A stretch of DNA of 64,000 nucleotides, from NCBI GenBank assembly GCA_037176885.1, contig JAWWNJ010000268.1, positions 62,001-126,000 of the forward strand, given 5' to 3'. This document shows, in pieces, positions 52,554 to 64,000 of this stretch; within the stretch, counting starts at the first letter, position 1; every line of letters begins with the position of its first letter. The notes beneath the pieces were generated by a model. The model saw nothing but the letters and a program-made list of their open reading frames with translations, had not been told where the DNA came from and made no database searches. The position numbers were made by a program, and so were the translations under genes. The stretch comes from Favolaschia claudopus. Lineage: Eukaryota; Basidiomycota; Agaricomycetes; Agaricales; Mycenaceae.

Positions 52554-54364
52554 TGATAGGGCCGCTATACGGCTAGGCATGAAATGCTCGGAATTTATCG
52601 ATTTTCGAGACCTATCAGCGGGAGAAGTGAGGTTTGGATAATAGAAGATATGCCCGTCCTCGCGGGCAGTATCTTATTGCTGTGGATAGCCGACAAGCTG
52701 GCGGGACACCAACGGGGTAGCAGCGGCTGTAGCGACGTTCCCTAAACATGGGTGCGAGACTCTGCCGCTGACTATTTCTAAACTGCCGGGCCAAGGGACT
52801 TGGTGGGAAACTACTATCTCGAGGTGCTGGAGGCGACTAAGAGGAACTACTGACCTCCCTGAGGTTAGGCGCTCACCCGCCGACCAACATGAGGAAGATC
52901 TAGCGGGGGACCATACTGAGTTCAACTTCGAACTCAGGGCGGCCACTACTCTATCGACGAACAGGATCACCGGCAGGCCCTATCCGAGCATGCCGGCTGA
53001 TTACGGACAGCCGGGACTTAACCGACTGCCAGCGGGAGCACCGCGGAGCCAGCGGCTATCCAGCCAACGGCTCTGTCAGAATGATAAGACGGACATGGCG
53101 AGTTGCCGGGGGCATTTCCCGCTGATTGCGGGCAACCCGAACGGCGAGTGGCGAGCCGCTAACGCGACTCGGCTCTCCCTATTTTCCCTGGGACTTAGAC
53201 CGTTCTGAAGATGGAAGACCAGACGAACTTGACCGCTGTTGAGCCGTTGACTAATTACTCAGCGGGAAGCCTTTTCGACTTCAACTCGACCAGCGGCAAG
53301 ACCACATTATGAAGAAGGAATTTCGTGTCCCCTCCCGGGGACATGGCAACCAGCACGCCATTGCACCGCAATAAGGCGCAATACCCACCCGCCCGCATGG
53401 ACTTTCTCCGGGAGGCAGTCTTTTCACTCACGACTCGCAATCCTGAATATACCATTGGTTCCCAGCGGGCGCGGCATCAAACTTGGACACTCTCTCATCA
53501 TGATTTTATTTGGTTGTTTCTGCTCCCGCTGCATGTATTTAATCTCCCGCTGTACTTTTTGTTACTCAGTCAATTACCTACCCGTAAACAAGGGCAGTTT
53601 GTAGCGGACTCTAGAATTTGAATTGAAGCTTTGAAAGAGACTAGACTTGATATCTGAGAGAGACTCGAGTGATACGGAAAGACTTGTGGCATACCGAGCC
53701 GCCAGAACTTTGAGAGCCCCGCCAGCCTTTGAGCCCGCGCCCTCCTGAAATACGAGGCCCCGTCTCCTGCAGTTCCGCGGTATAACCAAGACCCCCGTTC
53801 GTGCTTGATTCCGCGCCGTCGACGCCCCGTGTGCCCTGCCGTTCCGCGGTATTCAAAGACCCCCGTTCGAGCTCGCCGCCGCGCAGTGGTGTAAGTGCCC
53901 CGGCCACTGTTAGTGTCCGCGCCATCGACGTAAGAGCCCCGCTCCTTGCCAGAGCCGCGCCAGTTGAATAAGAACTCCGTCCCGCTGAGCCGCGCCTTCT
54001 GCCCGCCGGTTGTCATCCAGAAAGCTTCTTCCCGGTTGACGATCCACTACCGGGCGACGCTTTTCTATTGGCACGGAGACCCTCCCGCTAGACTCAGAAT
54101 TTCTCATTTCGAAGTCTCAGAAAGAGTGACTCTTCGCTTCTCCCGCTGCGAATCGTTGTGCCCGCTACGTTCTCGCTAGACAATCTAGTAGTTCGTCCCG
54201 CTCAAACGTAGCGACCTTGATTGATTGAAGCTTGCACAAGTATTCTGAGGGACGATACGTGCTCCCGCCACCCCGAACACACACACACACACGTCGTATT
54301 GGATTAGATTTAGTGATTTTATATTTCGGTATATTTCACGCCTACACCCACACGCACCGTTTCA
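52554..54364 (+). repeat. 3' long terminal repeat, shared with the following copy
   Basis: Same 1,811-bp length and near-identical sequence to 33960-35770, with a few single-base length changes (for example near 52716, 52730 and 54088) and one T/C change near 53976. It is followed immediately by a second set of gag leader and gag sequence, so it serves as 3' LTR of the first copy and 5' LTR of the second. Right end tentative, as for the first LTR. Confidence 0.75.
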
Positions 54365-54897
54365 TCTGGAGCCCACCGCGAGGGGTGACAGATTATTGTG
54401 TCAAGTCGAAAGAAATCACTGTGGACGCTGCTATAAACTAGCACGAACCATCCGCTGGTTGACTCGAGAATAGAATATACACCCGCCCGTTGAGCCTTTA
54501 GCTCAGGCCCGCGATAGAAGATTTTGCCATTTAGTTTCGGAGGAGACGTGGCTTCAGAAGGACGATCCGCTAGAGTACCACCACCAAAACCTCGATCTAC
54601 CAACACTAGCCTACGCGCCGCTGCTGCCGCTCTCGATCTCGAACTTGCCGATTCTTCCCTCCCGCCTGTTGCTCTCGCCCGGGAAATCTATTCTCTGCGC
54701 GGACGATCCCAGCACAAGCTTATCGTGCCCGCCGAACCCAGTCGTTGAGCCCCTCTGCTCCGCTGGAACAACAAACCCCGACTCAACCGCCCGGCACTAG
54801 ACCTGTACGCCCGACGGTGCAGCTACCCAGTCGTCAACGACTCTCTCGTCTGTCTCTTCACCACTACTCCAACTTCACCAACCCTTCAAACAATCCG

Positions 54898-56446
54898 ATG
54901 GCTGAAGACGGCAATATACTGTCGCCCGAGGAAGAAGCGCGCGCCGGAACCATGGGACAGGAACGCCCCGCTCTTCAAAGAAGATGAGCCGGAGGAACTC
55001 GTCGTTCCTGGACCATGTGGAGCGTATGATGGAATTAGATGAGACGCCGGCCGACAAGAAGAACGAGTTCGTCTGCCGCTACACCGCTCAAGCTACGGCT
55101 GAGGAGTGGCGGGCAGTTCGACTCGTTCTCCAAGACGTTCGACGACTTTAAGAAAGAGATTCTGGAAAATTACCCGTCAGTCGTCGACCAGAAGAAGGGC
55201 TCTGTGCAGAAATTGCACAAGCAGCTTCGTAAGTTCGCTGAAGAGGGGATTGACCGGGATGATGAGGACGAGCTCATGCGCCTCACGCGAACCATGAACG
55301 TCGAGGCGAACAAGCTTCTCGATTCGAACTTGATTTCGCACCGGGAAGCCCTCCCGATGTTCTTCTCCAAATTGACTCGCGAGTTTAAAGAGCGAATCCT
55401 GGAGAATCTCGAGAGGAAACCTCCCGCTGAGGACGACGACGAGCCAGACGCCCGCTCATGGACGCTGGCCGAAGTCATGAGCGAGGCCAAAAAAGATCGC
55501 GAAACGTTCGGACCGCCAACTCGGAGTTCTTTGGCACTTCTGATCGAGGTTACTCGAGCAAGTCAAAGAGCGCCAGCGGCTCTGGACGAGCGTCGAGCGG
55601 GCGATCGATTCTCCCGAATCCGAACGTTTGCGATTAAGAAAGAAGAAGAGGACCCTAACAAGGCCCTTCTTGAGACGATTAAGGTGTCGGTCGTCACTAT
55701 GATGGAGCGGCTGGATAATCAGACCTCCCAATTAAAAGAGATCGACGCCGCGACCAAGAAGAAGATGGCTGAGTTAGAGTCCTTCTATAAGTCCCTACCG
55801 GGCAGAGTCCCAGGCGCCGCTGACTCCCAGTCTTACCCGCGAATGCCTACCGTGCAATTCAAAGGGAACCTGGCGGATCAGGGGTGTCTTTATTGCGACA
55901 AGTTTGGGCATTTTAGAGATAAGTGTCTCATCCGGCAAGCCCACATAGGGAGTGGAAAGATGAAGGTCGTGGGGTTCAGAGACTGTTTCCCCGATGGGAT
56001 ACCTATCCCGAAAGACGGGCACAAGTCCAAGAAGCAGCAGGTAGAGGAGTACCGCCCGGCCGCCCAACCAACGGGCCGCTGCGCAAAACTACCAGTCTGT
56101 CTTCGCTCAGCTCTCCGTTCTTGACATGGACGAGCAGGAGCTGGAGGCCGCGCAAGCCGCGTTCAGCCAGAACGAGGAATTCTACTATGACCCGAGAGAA
56201 GAAGAATTGGTTTCCTTGCGAGCTGAGCAAGTAAACCTCCAGCGGCAAGTGACGCAACTCCAGTCGCATGGTTCAGGGGGGTGTTCAACCACCCCTTGTG
56301 GCTCATCAAAGCCAACCTCCCCCGCCGCAATTCGACGCCAACGCTGTTGTGCGATTCTACTGGCGGCTGTCTCAGCGAACTCTCGCCCTCCCAACGGGGC
56401 TGGTCCCTCCCGAACGGGGAACAGCGCCGAAGGAGAGCATTTTTAG
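54898..56446 (+). pseudogene. gag, second copy, frame-broken
   Basis: Counterpart of 36311-37855. One-base changes at, for example, about 54915, 54930, 55003, 55110, 55490, 55510, 55627, 56073, 56280 and 56348 break the frame several times, so no full-length Gag can be read. The zinc-knuckle exon region (about 55885-55925) is intact. The pattern of base-run length changes may reflect sequencing or consensus error, in which case the gene could be whole in the real genome. Confidence 0.75.
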
Positions 56447-56534
56447 AGAGTTCGAGGAAGGGGGCAAAGGGGGGAAACCCAGTGCGGATAAGCCCCCGGA
56501 GAACAGACAAGTACGCCCGCCTGTAGGAAAGAAA

Positions 56535-57707
56535 ATGGAAGTTGTGATGCCGAAGTTGCCCTACAAGCCGAGGACGCTGCGAAAGCCCGCTGTCGAAGCA
56601 CAGCCGGCGATCGTTGAAACCAAGGAGAAAGGGCGGGAGGAGACAGAAGAACAAAATGGCGCTCAGCCGCCGGAGCTTCCGTATAGGAACGTTCCTCCGG
56701 TCAAGCCGGCCAAAAGGCCCAACGAACCTAGAGTTCGGCCGGCGGGAGGATCCGCCGTTAGTGGCCAACGAAAAGAACTACGAGTTGAAGGCGCCCGTAG
56801 AGGACCAGGACGATGAGGAGGTCGAATCCTTGATAAAGGAGATCTTCGGAAACCTGGAAATAGCTCTCCCGCTGGGGAGACTGTTCGCCCTCAGCCCGAA
56901 GTTGCTGCGCCAGGCTAAGGCGTTGCTCTCGAAGAAGAAGAGGGTCTCGCCCGCTGTTCGAGTAACCCTAGAACAGTTGATTAGCCACGCAGAGAGAGAG
57001 GCCGACGAAGATGACGAGTCCTCCAGCGTAACCGTAGAGGACCTACCTTACGAGGTAATAGTTCAGGTCGCGACAGCGGCCGACGGACTTATGCCAGCGG
57101 GAGCCCTGATCACCGTCGACCCAGTAGTCCAATATTGGCAGTCGATAGTGGAGGGGAGAGCCGGTAAGGGATGTCTTCGTCGCCATCTCCGACAATGCTT
57201 CTGCCGGAGAATCAGCGGCCCTGAGAGTGGTCTTCCCGCTCATTCACGGCGCCGCTGAAGTTGAATGTATTCTGGACGGTGGATCGCAGATCGTGTCCAT
57301 GGCCCTGTCGGTAGCCACCGAACTAGGAGTCAGCTGGGACCCAGATAACTGCATCCACATGATGAGCGCCAACGGGCAAACCGAGAAGTCAGTCGGTCTG
57401 GCAAGGAACGTCCCCTTCAGGTTCGGTGACATGACGGTGTACCTTCAAGTGCATGTCATACGAAACCCGGCCTACAAGGTGCTGTTGGGGCGACCCTTCG
57501 AAATCCTGACCGCCAGCGGTATCAAAAATACCTCTGACGGGAACCAGTTCCTGACTTTGACCGACCCCTCCACGCAGAAGCGGGTGGTCGTCCCTACCTT
57601 CCCCAGAGGCCAGCGGCGACAGGTGCGGCGGCGTCCAGAACGACGCATCACCGGCTGAGCAGCCGAGCAGCCAAGAGGAGCAAAATTTTCAGAATTCGAG
57701 GAGTTGA
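56535..57707 (+). pseudogene. protease frame, second copy, frame-broken
   Basis: Counterpart of 37942-39108. Breaks occur near 56749 (extra G), 57158 (extra G) and 57628 (extra bases), and an in-frame AAG is gained near 56938. The catalytic DGGSQIV region is intact. The slippery heptamer AAATTTT is kept at 57683-57689. Confidence 0.75.
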
Positions 57708-60700
57708 TTAACCATCAAGGAGAATTAGCGGTTCAGATAGAACTGGACGAGAATAATGTTCCTAGAATTTGCGCTTTGATGAAGTCTGGAGAAGAGGGAT
57801 TTTCGATGGCCGAGACGAAAATGGCCTACCTGGCGGCTGCCATGCCAGAGATTGATGATGAACCCGCTTGCTCAGTTATTCCAAGAATACAACGAGCAGC
57901 TGACAGAAGGAAAAGAAGTCGGCGAATCCTATGTGGCTATCGTAGCCAACATAACGGACAAAGTCAGAGAAAAACTGAAGGATCCGGCCGCTGTGTTCAT
58001 GACTGCCGGCATCGATATCGAGTCGGTTAGGCAAGAGCAATCTCGTCATTCAGCGGGGGGGAGCGCTGTCAGTGCTGTGACTACGCCGATTGGGTAGTAC
58101 CCGGGTTTGAACACAATGAGACGAAAGTCGCTTTGATGGAGAAATCATTCCCGAGGATCACCCGCCTGAAGTCGAGGTGAAGGAGGTGTTCTCGAAGAAG
58201 TATAAACCGGTAGCGCTAAAAGTAAAGCCGGTCCTCGAGCCGCTCCCTCCCGAGTTCAGGATAGAAAGGAATATCATCGGGGATCCATTGCAGAACCTCG
58301 TCCCGCTAGACCCTCACCCGCCAGAATTCGTTCCCGTTGGGAGATACACTGCGGGAGAGGAAGGCGGTTGTAGACGAACTGCATAACGATGGATTCTTGA
58401 ATGATGAAGAGATGAAGCTGGTTCATCATATGTTATCTATACACGAAAATACGGTAGCATGGGATGACAGCGAAAGAGGAACTTTCAGAACGGATTTCTT
58501 CCCGCCAGTTAAGTTCCCGGTGAAGCCAGACCATAAGGTTTGGGTGGAGAGAAATATTCCCATCCCGCCAGGACAGCTGGAAGAAGTCTGCAAGGTGCCT
58601 TAGGGCGAGTATCGATGCCAATATATATGAACCATCCAATGGCTCGTATCGCACCAAGTACTTTGGAGTTCTGAAGAGTGATAAGAAGTCAATTCGGTTA
58701 GTGCATTCACTGGAGCCGCTGAAGGCGGGTAAACCATTGCACACTCTGGGGTGCCTCCCGGCGCCGCGGATCTGGCCGAACATTTCGCAGGAAGGGCTTG
58801 TGGGTCCACGTTTGATCTTTACTCTGGGTACAACCACCGGCTGATTGACCCGGAATCTCGAGATTACACAACCTTCCAGACTCCGTTTGGTGCGCTTCGA
58901 TTGGTAAGATTGCCGCAGGGTTGGACCAACTCGGTGCCGATCTTCCACGAAGACGTAACTTACATCCTGCGAGATGAAATTCCTGCGGTTACCCGGCCGT
59001 ATATAGACGACGTGCCTGTCGCCGGCGGCTTCACTCGATACGAAAAGCCTGACGGGACGTACGAGACCATCCCTGAGAACCCGCTGATAAGGGTCTTTGT
59101 GTGGTTACACTTGGTAGACTGCAACCGGGTACTTACCCGGCTAGCCTATTCTGGGGCGACTGTAAGCGGGAAGAAGTTGCAGATTTGCCGGGGAACTTTT
59201 AAGGTGGTCGGCCATGTCTGCTCATACGAGGGCATGCGCCCGGATGAAGATAGAATCGGCGTCATTGAGCGTTGGGGTCCGCTGAAGGATTTCCACGATG
59301 TGAAAGCTTTCCTGGGAACTGTGGGCGTTATGAGAATGTTCATCCAAGACTATACAGTCAAGGCTGAGCCGATTCAGAAGCTCACCCGGAAGGAAGTCAT
59401 ATTCGAGTGGGGCCCGGCCCAAGGACGCATGCATGAAAGTTTTGAAGAAGGCTTTGCGAGAATGTCCCGCGCTTAGACCTATAAGATACGAATGGGACAC
59501 CGAAGTGGTACTGGCGGTCGATACGTCGTACCTTGGAGTTGGGGTGCATGTGTACCAGCGGGATCCTTTGGACCTAAATAAGCGGTACTATGCCCGCTTC
59601 AGCTCCATACCTTTGAATGACCGGGAGTCGAGGTATTCTCAGCCCAAGCGGGAATTGTTTGGCTTGAAGAGGGCGCTAGACCACATGCAATATTGGCTGT
59701 TGGGCTGCCGCAAGCTGGTCGTCGAAACCGACGCTCAGTACCTCAAGGGCATGTTGGATCACCCGGGGAATGGGGCCCAACGCTACGATCAACCGCTGGA
59801 TTGAGGAGATCCTGATGTTTCATTTCACTCTGAAGCATGTACCGGGCAAGACTTTCGGGCCAGATGGACTCTCCCGCCGGCGTATTCAGCCGGGGGATCC
59901 AGAGTATGATCATCCAGAAGACGAGTTCGATAATAACGAGCCGCCGGGTCTTCATCCTGAAAGTAGTGCTTGGCCGCCTCTCAAGAACTTCGAGGATTTC
60001 AAGCACGATATTGACACCCGAGGTGGATATATGGTAGCGGAATTGGCGGGAGACGAGGCTCGGTCAGCCGCTGACTTCGGAAACGACGCCGAGCAGGCTT
60101 GGGCTTACACCCGCCTTGTAGAGAATATGTTTTCGAAGTCTTCTCTCAGTCAAAGGGTGACGACAAGCCAGACGGCGAGCCGCTGATCCCTGACCTCGAA
60201 TTGAAAATACGACCCGACGAAGCGGGGAACCGTATTCTGAAGACCAACGATCGGTAGCAGCGAAGCTAGCGGACGAGCGGCTGCTCCTCATGAAGGACTG
60301 GCGGCGGAATACCCTGGCTCGCCCGGCTGGCATGAACGACAAGGAATACAAAGCCTTCTTGCGATTCGCCACCGGCTTCTTTGAGGACGCAGATGGAAAA
60401 CTCTATCATAAATCCTCAACGGGGGGTGCACATCAGTTGGTGGTAGACAAAGATCACCGAATGTATATGATGCGGGCGGCTCATGATAGCCTGGCCCACC
60501 GCGGTGTCTTCGCTACCAAATCCTTGATAGAAATGCGTTTCTGGTGGCCTGAGATGGAGCGCGACGTCACCTGGTATATTAAAACTTGCGAACTGTGGTC
60601 AGTTGAGGCAAAGGACTTTATTAAAGATCCCGCCCGTTGTCACCCATACCCCTTCGCTCTTCCAGGTGGTGCACGTCGACGTGATGGTCGTTGGAACCCC

Positions 60701-61802
60701 TTCCAACGGCTTCAACAAAATTGTTGACGCCCGCTGCTCCTCAGCAGCTATATAGAAGCGCGGCCGATAAAGAATGAGAATGCCAGAACATTGGCCTTGT
60801 TCTTACTTGAAGATGTGATTTGTAGGTGGGGCTGCCCGGAGGAATTGGTGACAGATAATGCACCGGCCTTCCTAGCGGCTGTGGCCTACCTTGAGTCTAA
60901 GTATGGCATAAGGAATATTAGAGTTTCGCCGTACAATTCTCAAGCCAACGGGGAAAATCGAAAATGGGCACTTCTCGATGAGGCAATCCTTATGGAAAGC
61001 TACTGGCGGGGAATCCCAGCAAGTGGTACTGGTTCTTCCCGCAGATGTTGTGGGCTGACCGGGTCACTATTCGACGAGGAACAGGTTGTTCACCCTACTT
61101 TATGGTAACGGGCGCACATCCGATCCTCCCGCTGGATATAGAAGAGGCGACTTGGCTAGTGCATCTGCCCGGCAGGACTCTGACGACCGCTGAATTAATC
61201 GGTTATCGAGCCCAGGCCTTGGCTAAGCACGCCACTCACGTCGAACAGATGAGGGAGCGGGTCACCGACGAGAACGAGCGAATTTACGCCGGTATGAGAT
61301 AGCGCATAAACACACTATCGAAGATTACCATTTCGAGCCGGGAGACTTGGTGCTCATCAGGAATACGACCGTCGAGAAGTCGCTGAATACGAAGATGGCC
61401 GCCAGATACCTGGGACCAGTAATTATCATCCGTCGTACGAAAGGTGGAAGTTATATCGTAGCGGAGATGGACGGCTCTGTCTTTCAATCGAAGATTGCTC
61501 AGTTCAGGGTCGTCCCCTTCGAGCAGCGGCGCTCAATTAAGCTGCCCGCTGACATTCACGACTTAATCGACCTCTCGGCCGAGACGCTGGAAAAGATGGT
61601 CCAGGAGGAAGACGGTTATTCTGGAGATGACTTCCAATTCGGGAATGTGAGGTTGACCCCCAGCGGGGCGGCTGACGAAGAGCCAGCTCTGCAGGAGGCC
61701 TTGCCCGAGGAAGAAGAAGAGGAAGAGGAACCTAACACGGATGAGCCGCTGCCTTTCAAACGAAAGACTCGTTCTGCCACAAAAGCCGCCGCGCGGAAAT
61801 GA
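57704..61802 (+). pseudogene. pol, second copy, frame-broken
   Basis: Counterpart of 39105-43193. One-base changes near 57868, 58060, 58138, 58352, 58595, 58725, 59422, 59766, 60118, 60206, 60225, 60598, 60740, 60952, 61010 and 61273 split the frame into pieces. Each piece still reads like intact RT, RNase H or integrase, with YIDD, TDNAPAF and the GPY-like module unchanged and no missense drift, which is unusual for a decayed element. Confidence 0.8.
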
Positions 61803-62025
61803 ATTACTGCTACGATATCTACGTTACAATTTGAAACGGGATTCGAAAGTCTTTAAGTAATTGGATTGTCTGCATCTCCCGCCAGTAAGCAGCGACTAAG
61901 TTGCGCACCCGGGGAGTGTGTGGCGGCCAGCAGAAGGATGAGCCGTGAGGTGTCCGAAACGATTGAGCCAGTACCGAGGATTCTGAAGAAAGGGGGACCC
62001 GCTGAGGGAGCTCTTTAGGAACGAG

Positions 62026-63274
62026 TCAGGGAACATGAGCATCGACGCCGGCAGAGGAGGACTCGGGGAAGTCGCGAAGACGAGCCGAGATCTTCTCCCC
62101 TTCGTCGAGGAGCTGCTCGCGCCGGGCCAGAGAGCTACGAAGGTTCTCGTGGATGACCGCCAGCTCCACCATGATGAAATACATCCGCTTGCGCAAGGCA
62201 AGGTGGTTGCTCATGAACTCCGTACCCATCTCAACGACGCTAGCGGCCTCGTCGACAACGGCACCTGAAGCGGGTGCCGAAGCGTAAAATTCAGCCGTCG
62301 CTACGAAAACACTCAGCGGGAGGAATCACTGACAGTGAACGGGAAACTCACCGTGGGTGAGGAAAGAGTCCTCGTGGAACGGGACGCTGTCGATGCGGGC
62401 GCGTTTGTTACCCTTGCCCTTCTTAGCGGGGGCCGGGCTATGCTGAAAGAATGAAATGAATGAATGAAATTGAAAAGCAGAAATAACGGGCGACTTACAG
62501 CGCGCACACCCTTCTTGCCCGCCAGGGCTGACTTAGCCTTGGGACCGGTAGGGGGAGCCTTGGGAGCAGGGACATGCTCATCGTCAACGAGCATCTGGGT
62601 GAACAAACACCCGACGGCGATGATAGAAGTATCAATCGTCAGCTCTACACAGGCCAGCTGTTAAATGAAAGAACGAACCTCGTCAGCACCAACGGTGGTG
62701 AGAGCGGGCGACGGAGCACGAACGGTGCCTTCGTCCTCGTCCTCAGACTCGGGTTCACCCTGAGACCGCCCGCGAGTACTCTTCTAGCGGGGGATGATTG
62801 TGAGTCAATGGCGAGCACGGCAATAAAAGCTAGTGAAACCGACCCGGGTCCCCTTGGAAGAAGAAACGGTGGGAGACAGGCGGGATCGCCTTCTTGGAAC
62901 GGTCTTCGTGAATGGCCTTGGTGATCCGCCGCAGGGCATCGTACCCAGCGGGGAAGGACACGTCCCGTTTACCATCCGGGTCGTACAAGGTGTGGTAATA
63001 TTCACGCGAAGTGAAGATTGCCTCACGAAGAAACCGCGCTCTTGTCTTCCAAGATGAAAGGCATGAGCGGGGGGAAGGCGCGCCTACGAATGAAAGAATA
63101 ATGTTAGCGAAACGAGGCTGGTCAAAGTAGCCGGCGGCTCTTACGAGAATCTCGGCGACGTCCTTGAGCTGGTTTTTACGAGACTCAGGCGGCGAATACT
63201 TGACGAGGTTGGCGGCAACGTCCATAGCCTTGAGGAAATCGGCTTTTGACGGTGTTGTAATCGTTTTGAGACAT
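62026..63274 (-). pseudogene. antisense gene A, second copy, frame-broken
   Basis: Counterpart of 43416-44660, start at 63274. An extra T near 63244 breaks the frame about ten codons in, with further changes near 62871, 63033 and 63069. Introns and splice sites are the same as in the first copy. Confidence 0.7.
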
Positions 63275-63702
63275 TTTTTGAAGGAAGCAGAGTAAAGACA
63301 GTAGACGAGGCTGGGGAGTAGACCCGTCCGTCCGCTGCTTCTTATACTCGAGCGGCCGTAATATAACGCCGTAAGGATAATTTGGACGAAATTTGGACAA
63401 CGGCCGAACTTGGATTACCATTTATGGTAGATGCACCCGCCGGTGGCGCAGAAAATTATTTCAAACGCGCCCGATCGTTCCGTGGCACGAAAATTTGCTG
63501 CCGGGGGGACCTGAATTTCCTCTGATCGATCAACTGAGGACCAGTTGAGATTTCTGAAAGGGGGGAGAGGTGGGTCACCCAGCACGTCATTTGAGGGCAG
63601 CGGGCACATCTTTACCAAGAAATAAATGTTTCCAAGGCCTCACATGGGGCGGGGAGCGTGTGTTATCGGAACGAACTATCCGAGAGTACATGTGGCCTGT
63701 AT

Positions 63703-64000
63703 CTACACTGCCCGCATCCTAGCCGGAAGATCCAGGAAAAGATTATTTGCGAGAACGTCTAACCGCTCGCGGATAACAGCAACATACGCAGCCGGGAGAT
63801 TAGCCGTTTTGGCCTCTTGCAGAAGATGGAAAACCTGGCGGGCCTCGAAGTAAAAAGACAGCCGTTGGGTTGCCTCTGCGACGCTGCGACCAACGATTAC
63901 AGCATGGTATTGTTGCCAGAATGGGAACTGCGCCAGGGTCCCCTCGTGAACGACGTCCCAAGCAGCAAGCTGTTCCTTCGTAGCCGCTAGAAGCGAGCGG
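63703..64000 (-). CDS. antisense gene D, second copy, 3' part only
   Basis: Counterpart of the last exon of 45083-45711. The stop is at 63703-63705. It is cut by the window end, so the cysteine cluster is outside. The part seen has no change that breaks the frame. Confidence 0.65.
   Translation of the reverse strand, partial: RSLLAATKEQLAAWDVVHEGTLAQFPFWQQYHAVIVGRSVAEATQRLSFYFEARQVFHLLQEAKTANLPAAYVAVIRERLDVLANNLFLDLPARMRAV

Larger units (their letters stand above)
33960..54364 (+). mobile_element. giant Ty3/gypsy LTR retrotransposon with antisense gene block
   Basis: A complete element: 5' LTR from 33960, gag-pro-pol on the plus strand to 43193, five genes on the minus strand to 51865, a polypurine tract at 52541-52553 and a 3' LTR from 52554. 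LTR to LTR start is 18,594 bp. The two LTRs are almost identical, which means recent insertion. The order protease, RT, RNase H, integrase is Ty3/gypsy (Metaviridae). It entered the last coding exon of a kinase-like gene. A target-site duplication cannot be checked because the 3' LTR runs straight into another internal region. GC-rich CCCGCT/AGCGGG words are strikingly common throughout. I do not know a named family with this antisense cassette. Confidence 0.88.
52554..64000 (+). mobile_element. second, tandem copy of the giant element, incomplete at window end
   Basis: Collinear with 33960-45380 over the whole length to the window edge. It carries gag, protease, pol, antisense gene A and the end of antisense gene D, but their frames are broken at many places by one-base insertions or losses, mostly within runs of the same base. 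Only about three clear substitutions were noted. The copy is cut by the window end, so its 3' LTR and the far host flank are not visible. Confidence 0.85.

Noticed and set aside
54898..61802. Several separate small genes in the second gag-pol copy
   Set aside because: They are pieces of the same gag, protease and pol frames cut by one-base length changes, not independent genes.
1..64000. CRISPR array, bacterial operons, ribosome-binding sites
   Set aside because: None seen; the spliced genes and protein families show eukaryotic nuclear DNA, where these are not expected.

Overview
The window looks like nuclear DNA of a mushroom-forming basidiomycete (Agaricomycetes). Genes are cut by many short introns (about 50-65 nt, GT-AG with two GC-AG). 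The protein families are typical of that class: a multidomain reducing polyketide synthase, a pentalenene/protoilludene-type sesquiterpene synthase, a microsomal P450, BCS1-like AAA ATPases and a kinase-like IGSGPGY protein. All exon calls were made by hand from splice signals and reading-frame continuity; no database search was possible.

Left part, 1-26 kb: a candidate secondary-metabolite locus. In order: a short-chain dehydrogenase (1388-2905, -), a dead LINE 3' fragment (about 3450-4060), a seven-helix-like membrane protein (4234-5835, -), a 25-exon polyketide synthase (8043-17080, +; KS-AT-DH-MT-pseudoER-KR-ACP-ACP-TE), a sesquiterpene synthase (17587-18782, +; 340 aa) and a cytochrome P450 (20352-22729, +; 14 exons, 538 aa). 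A BCS1-like AAA ATPase (22958-25749, -) with a doubled N-terminal domain follows. The polyketide synthase, terpene cyclase and P450 lie head to tail, each behind a TATA-like box, so a polyketide-terpene hybrid or two parallel products are both possible.

Middle part, 26-34 kb: gene-poor, with weak hypothetical frames, then a kinase-like gene (31963-33982, +) whose 3' end is interrupted by a retroelement.

Right part, 34-64 kb: a giant Ty3/gypsy-type LTR element. LTRs start at 33960 and 52554, so the repeat unit is 18,594 bp. Its plus strand carries gag, protease and reverse transcriptase-RNase H-integrase in three staggered frames, with a good -1 slippery heptamer between protease and RT. Between pol and the 3' LTR lies about 8.5 kb holding five spliced genes on the opposite strand. 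Four of them carry a cysteine spacing equal to the fungal Zn(II)2Cys6 cluster. The whole element, LTR and coding DNA alike, is studded on both strands with CCCGCT/AGCGGG, a CGG-containing word that is rare in the host DNA beside it. The second internal copy follows the 3' LTR directly and runs off the window. It differs from the first almost only by single-base length changes, which looks more like sequence error than decay.

The most interesting unit is therefore the giant element: an antisense cassette of zinc-cluster-like proteins together with an element-wide CGG word, which could be a self-recognition or anti-silencing system. That link is inference.
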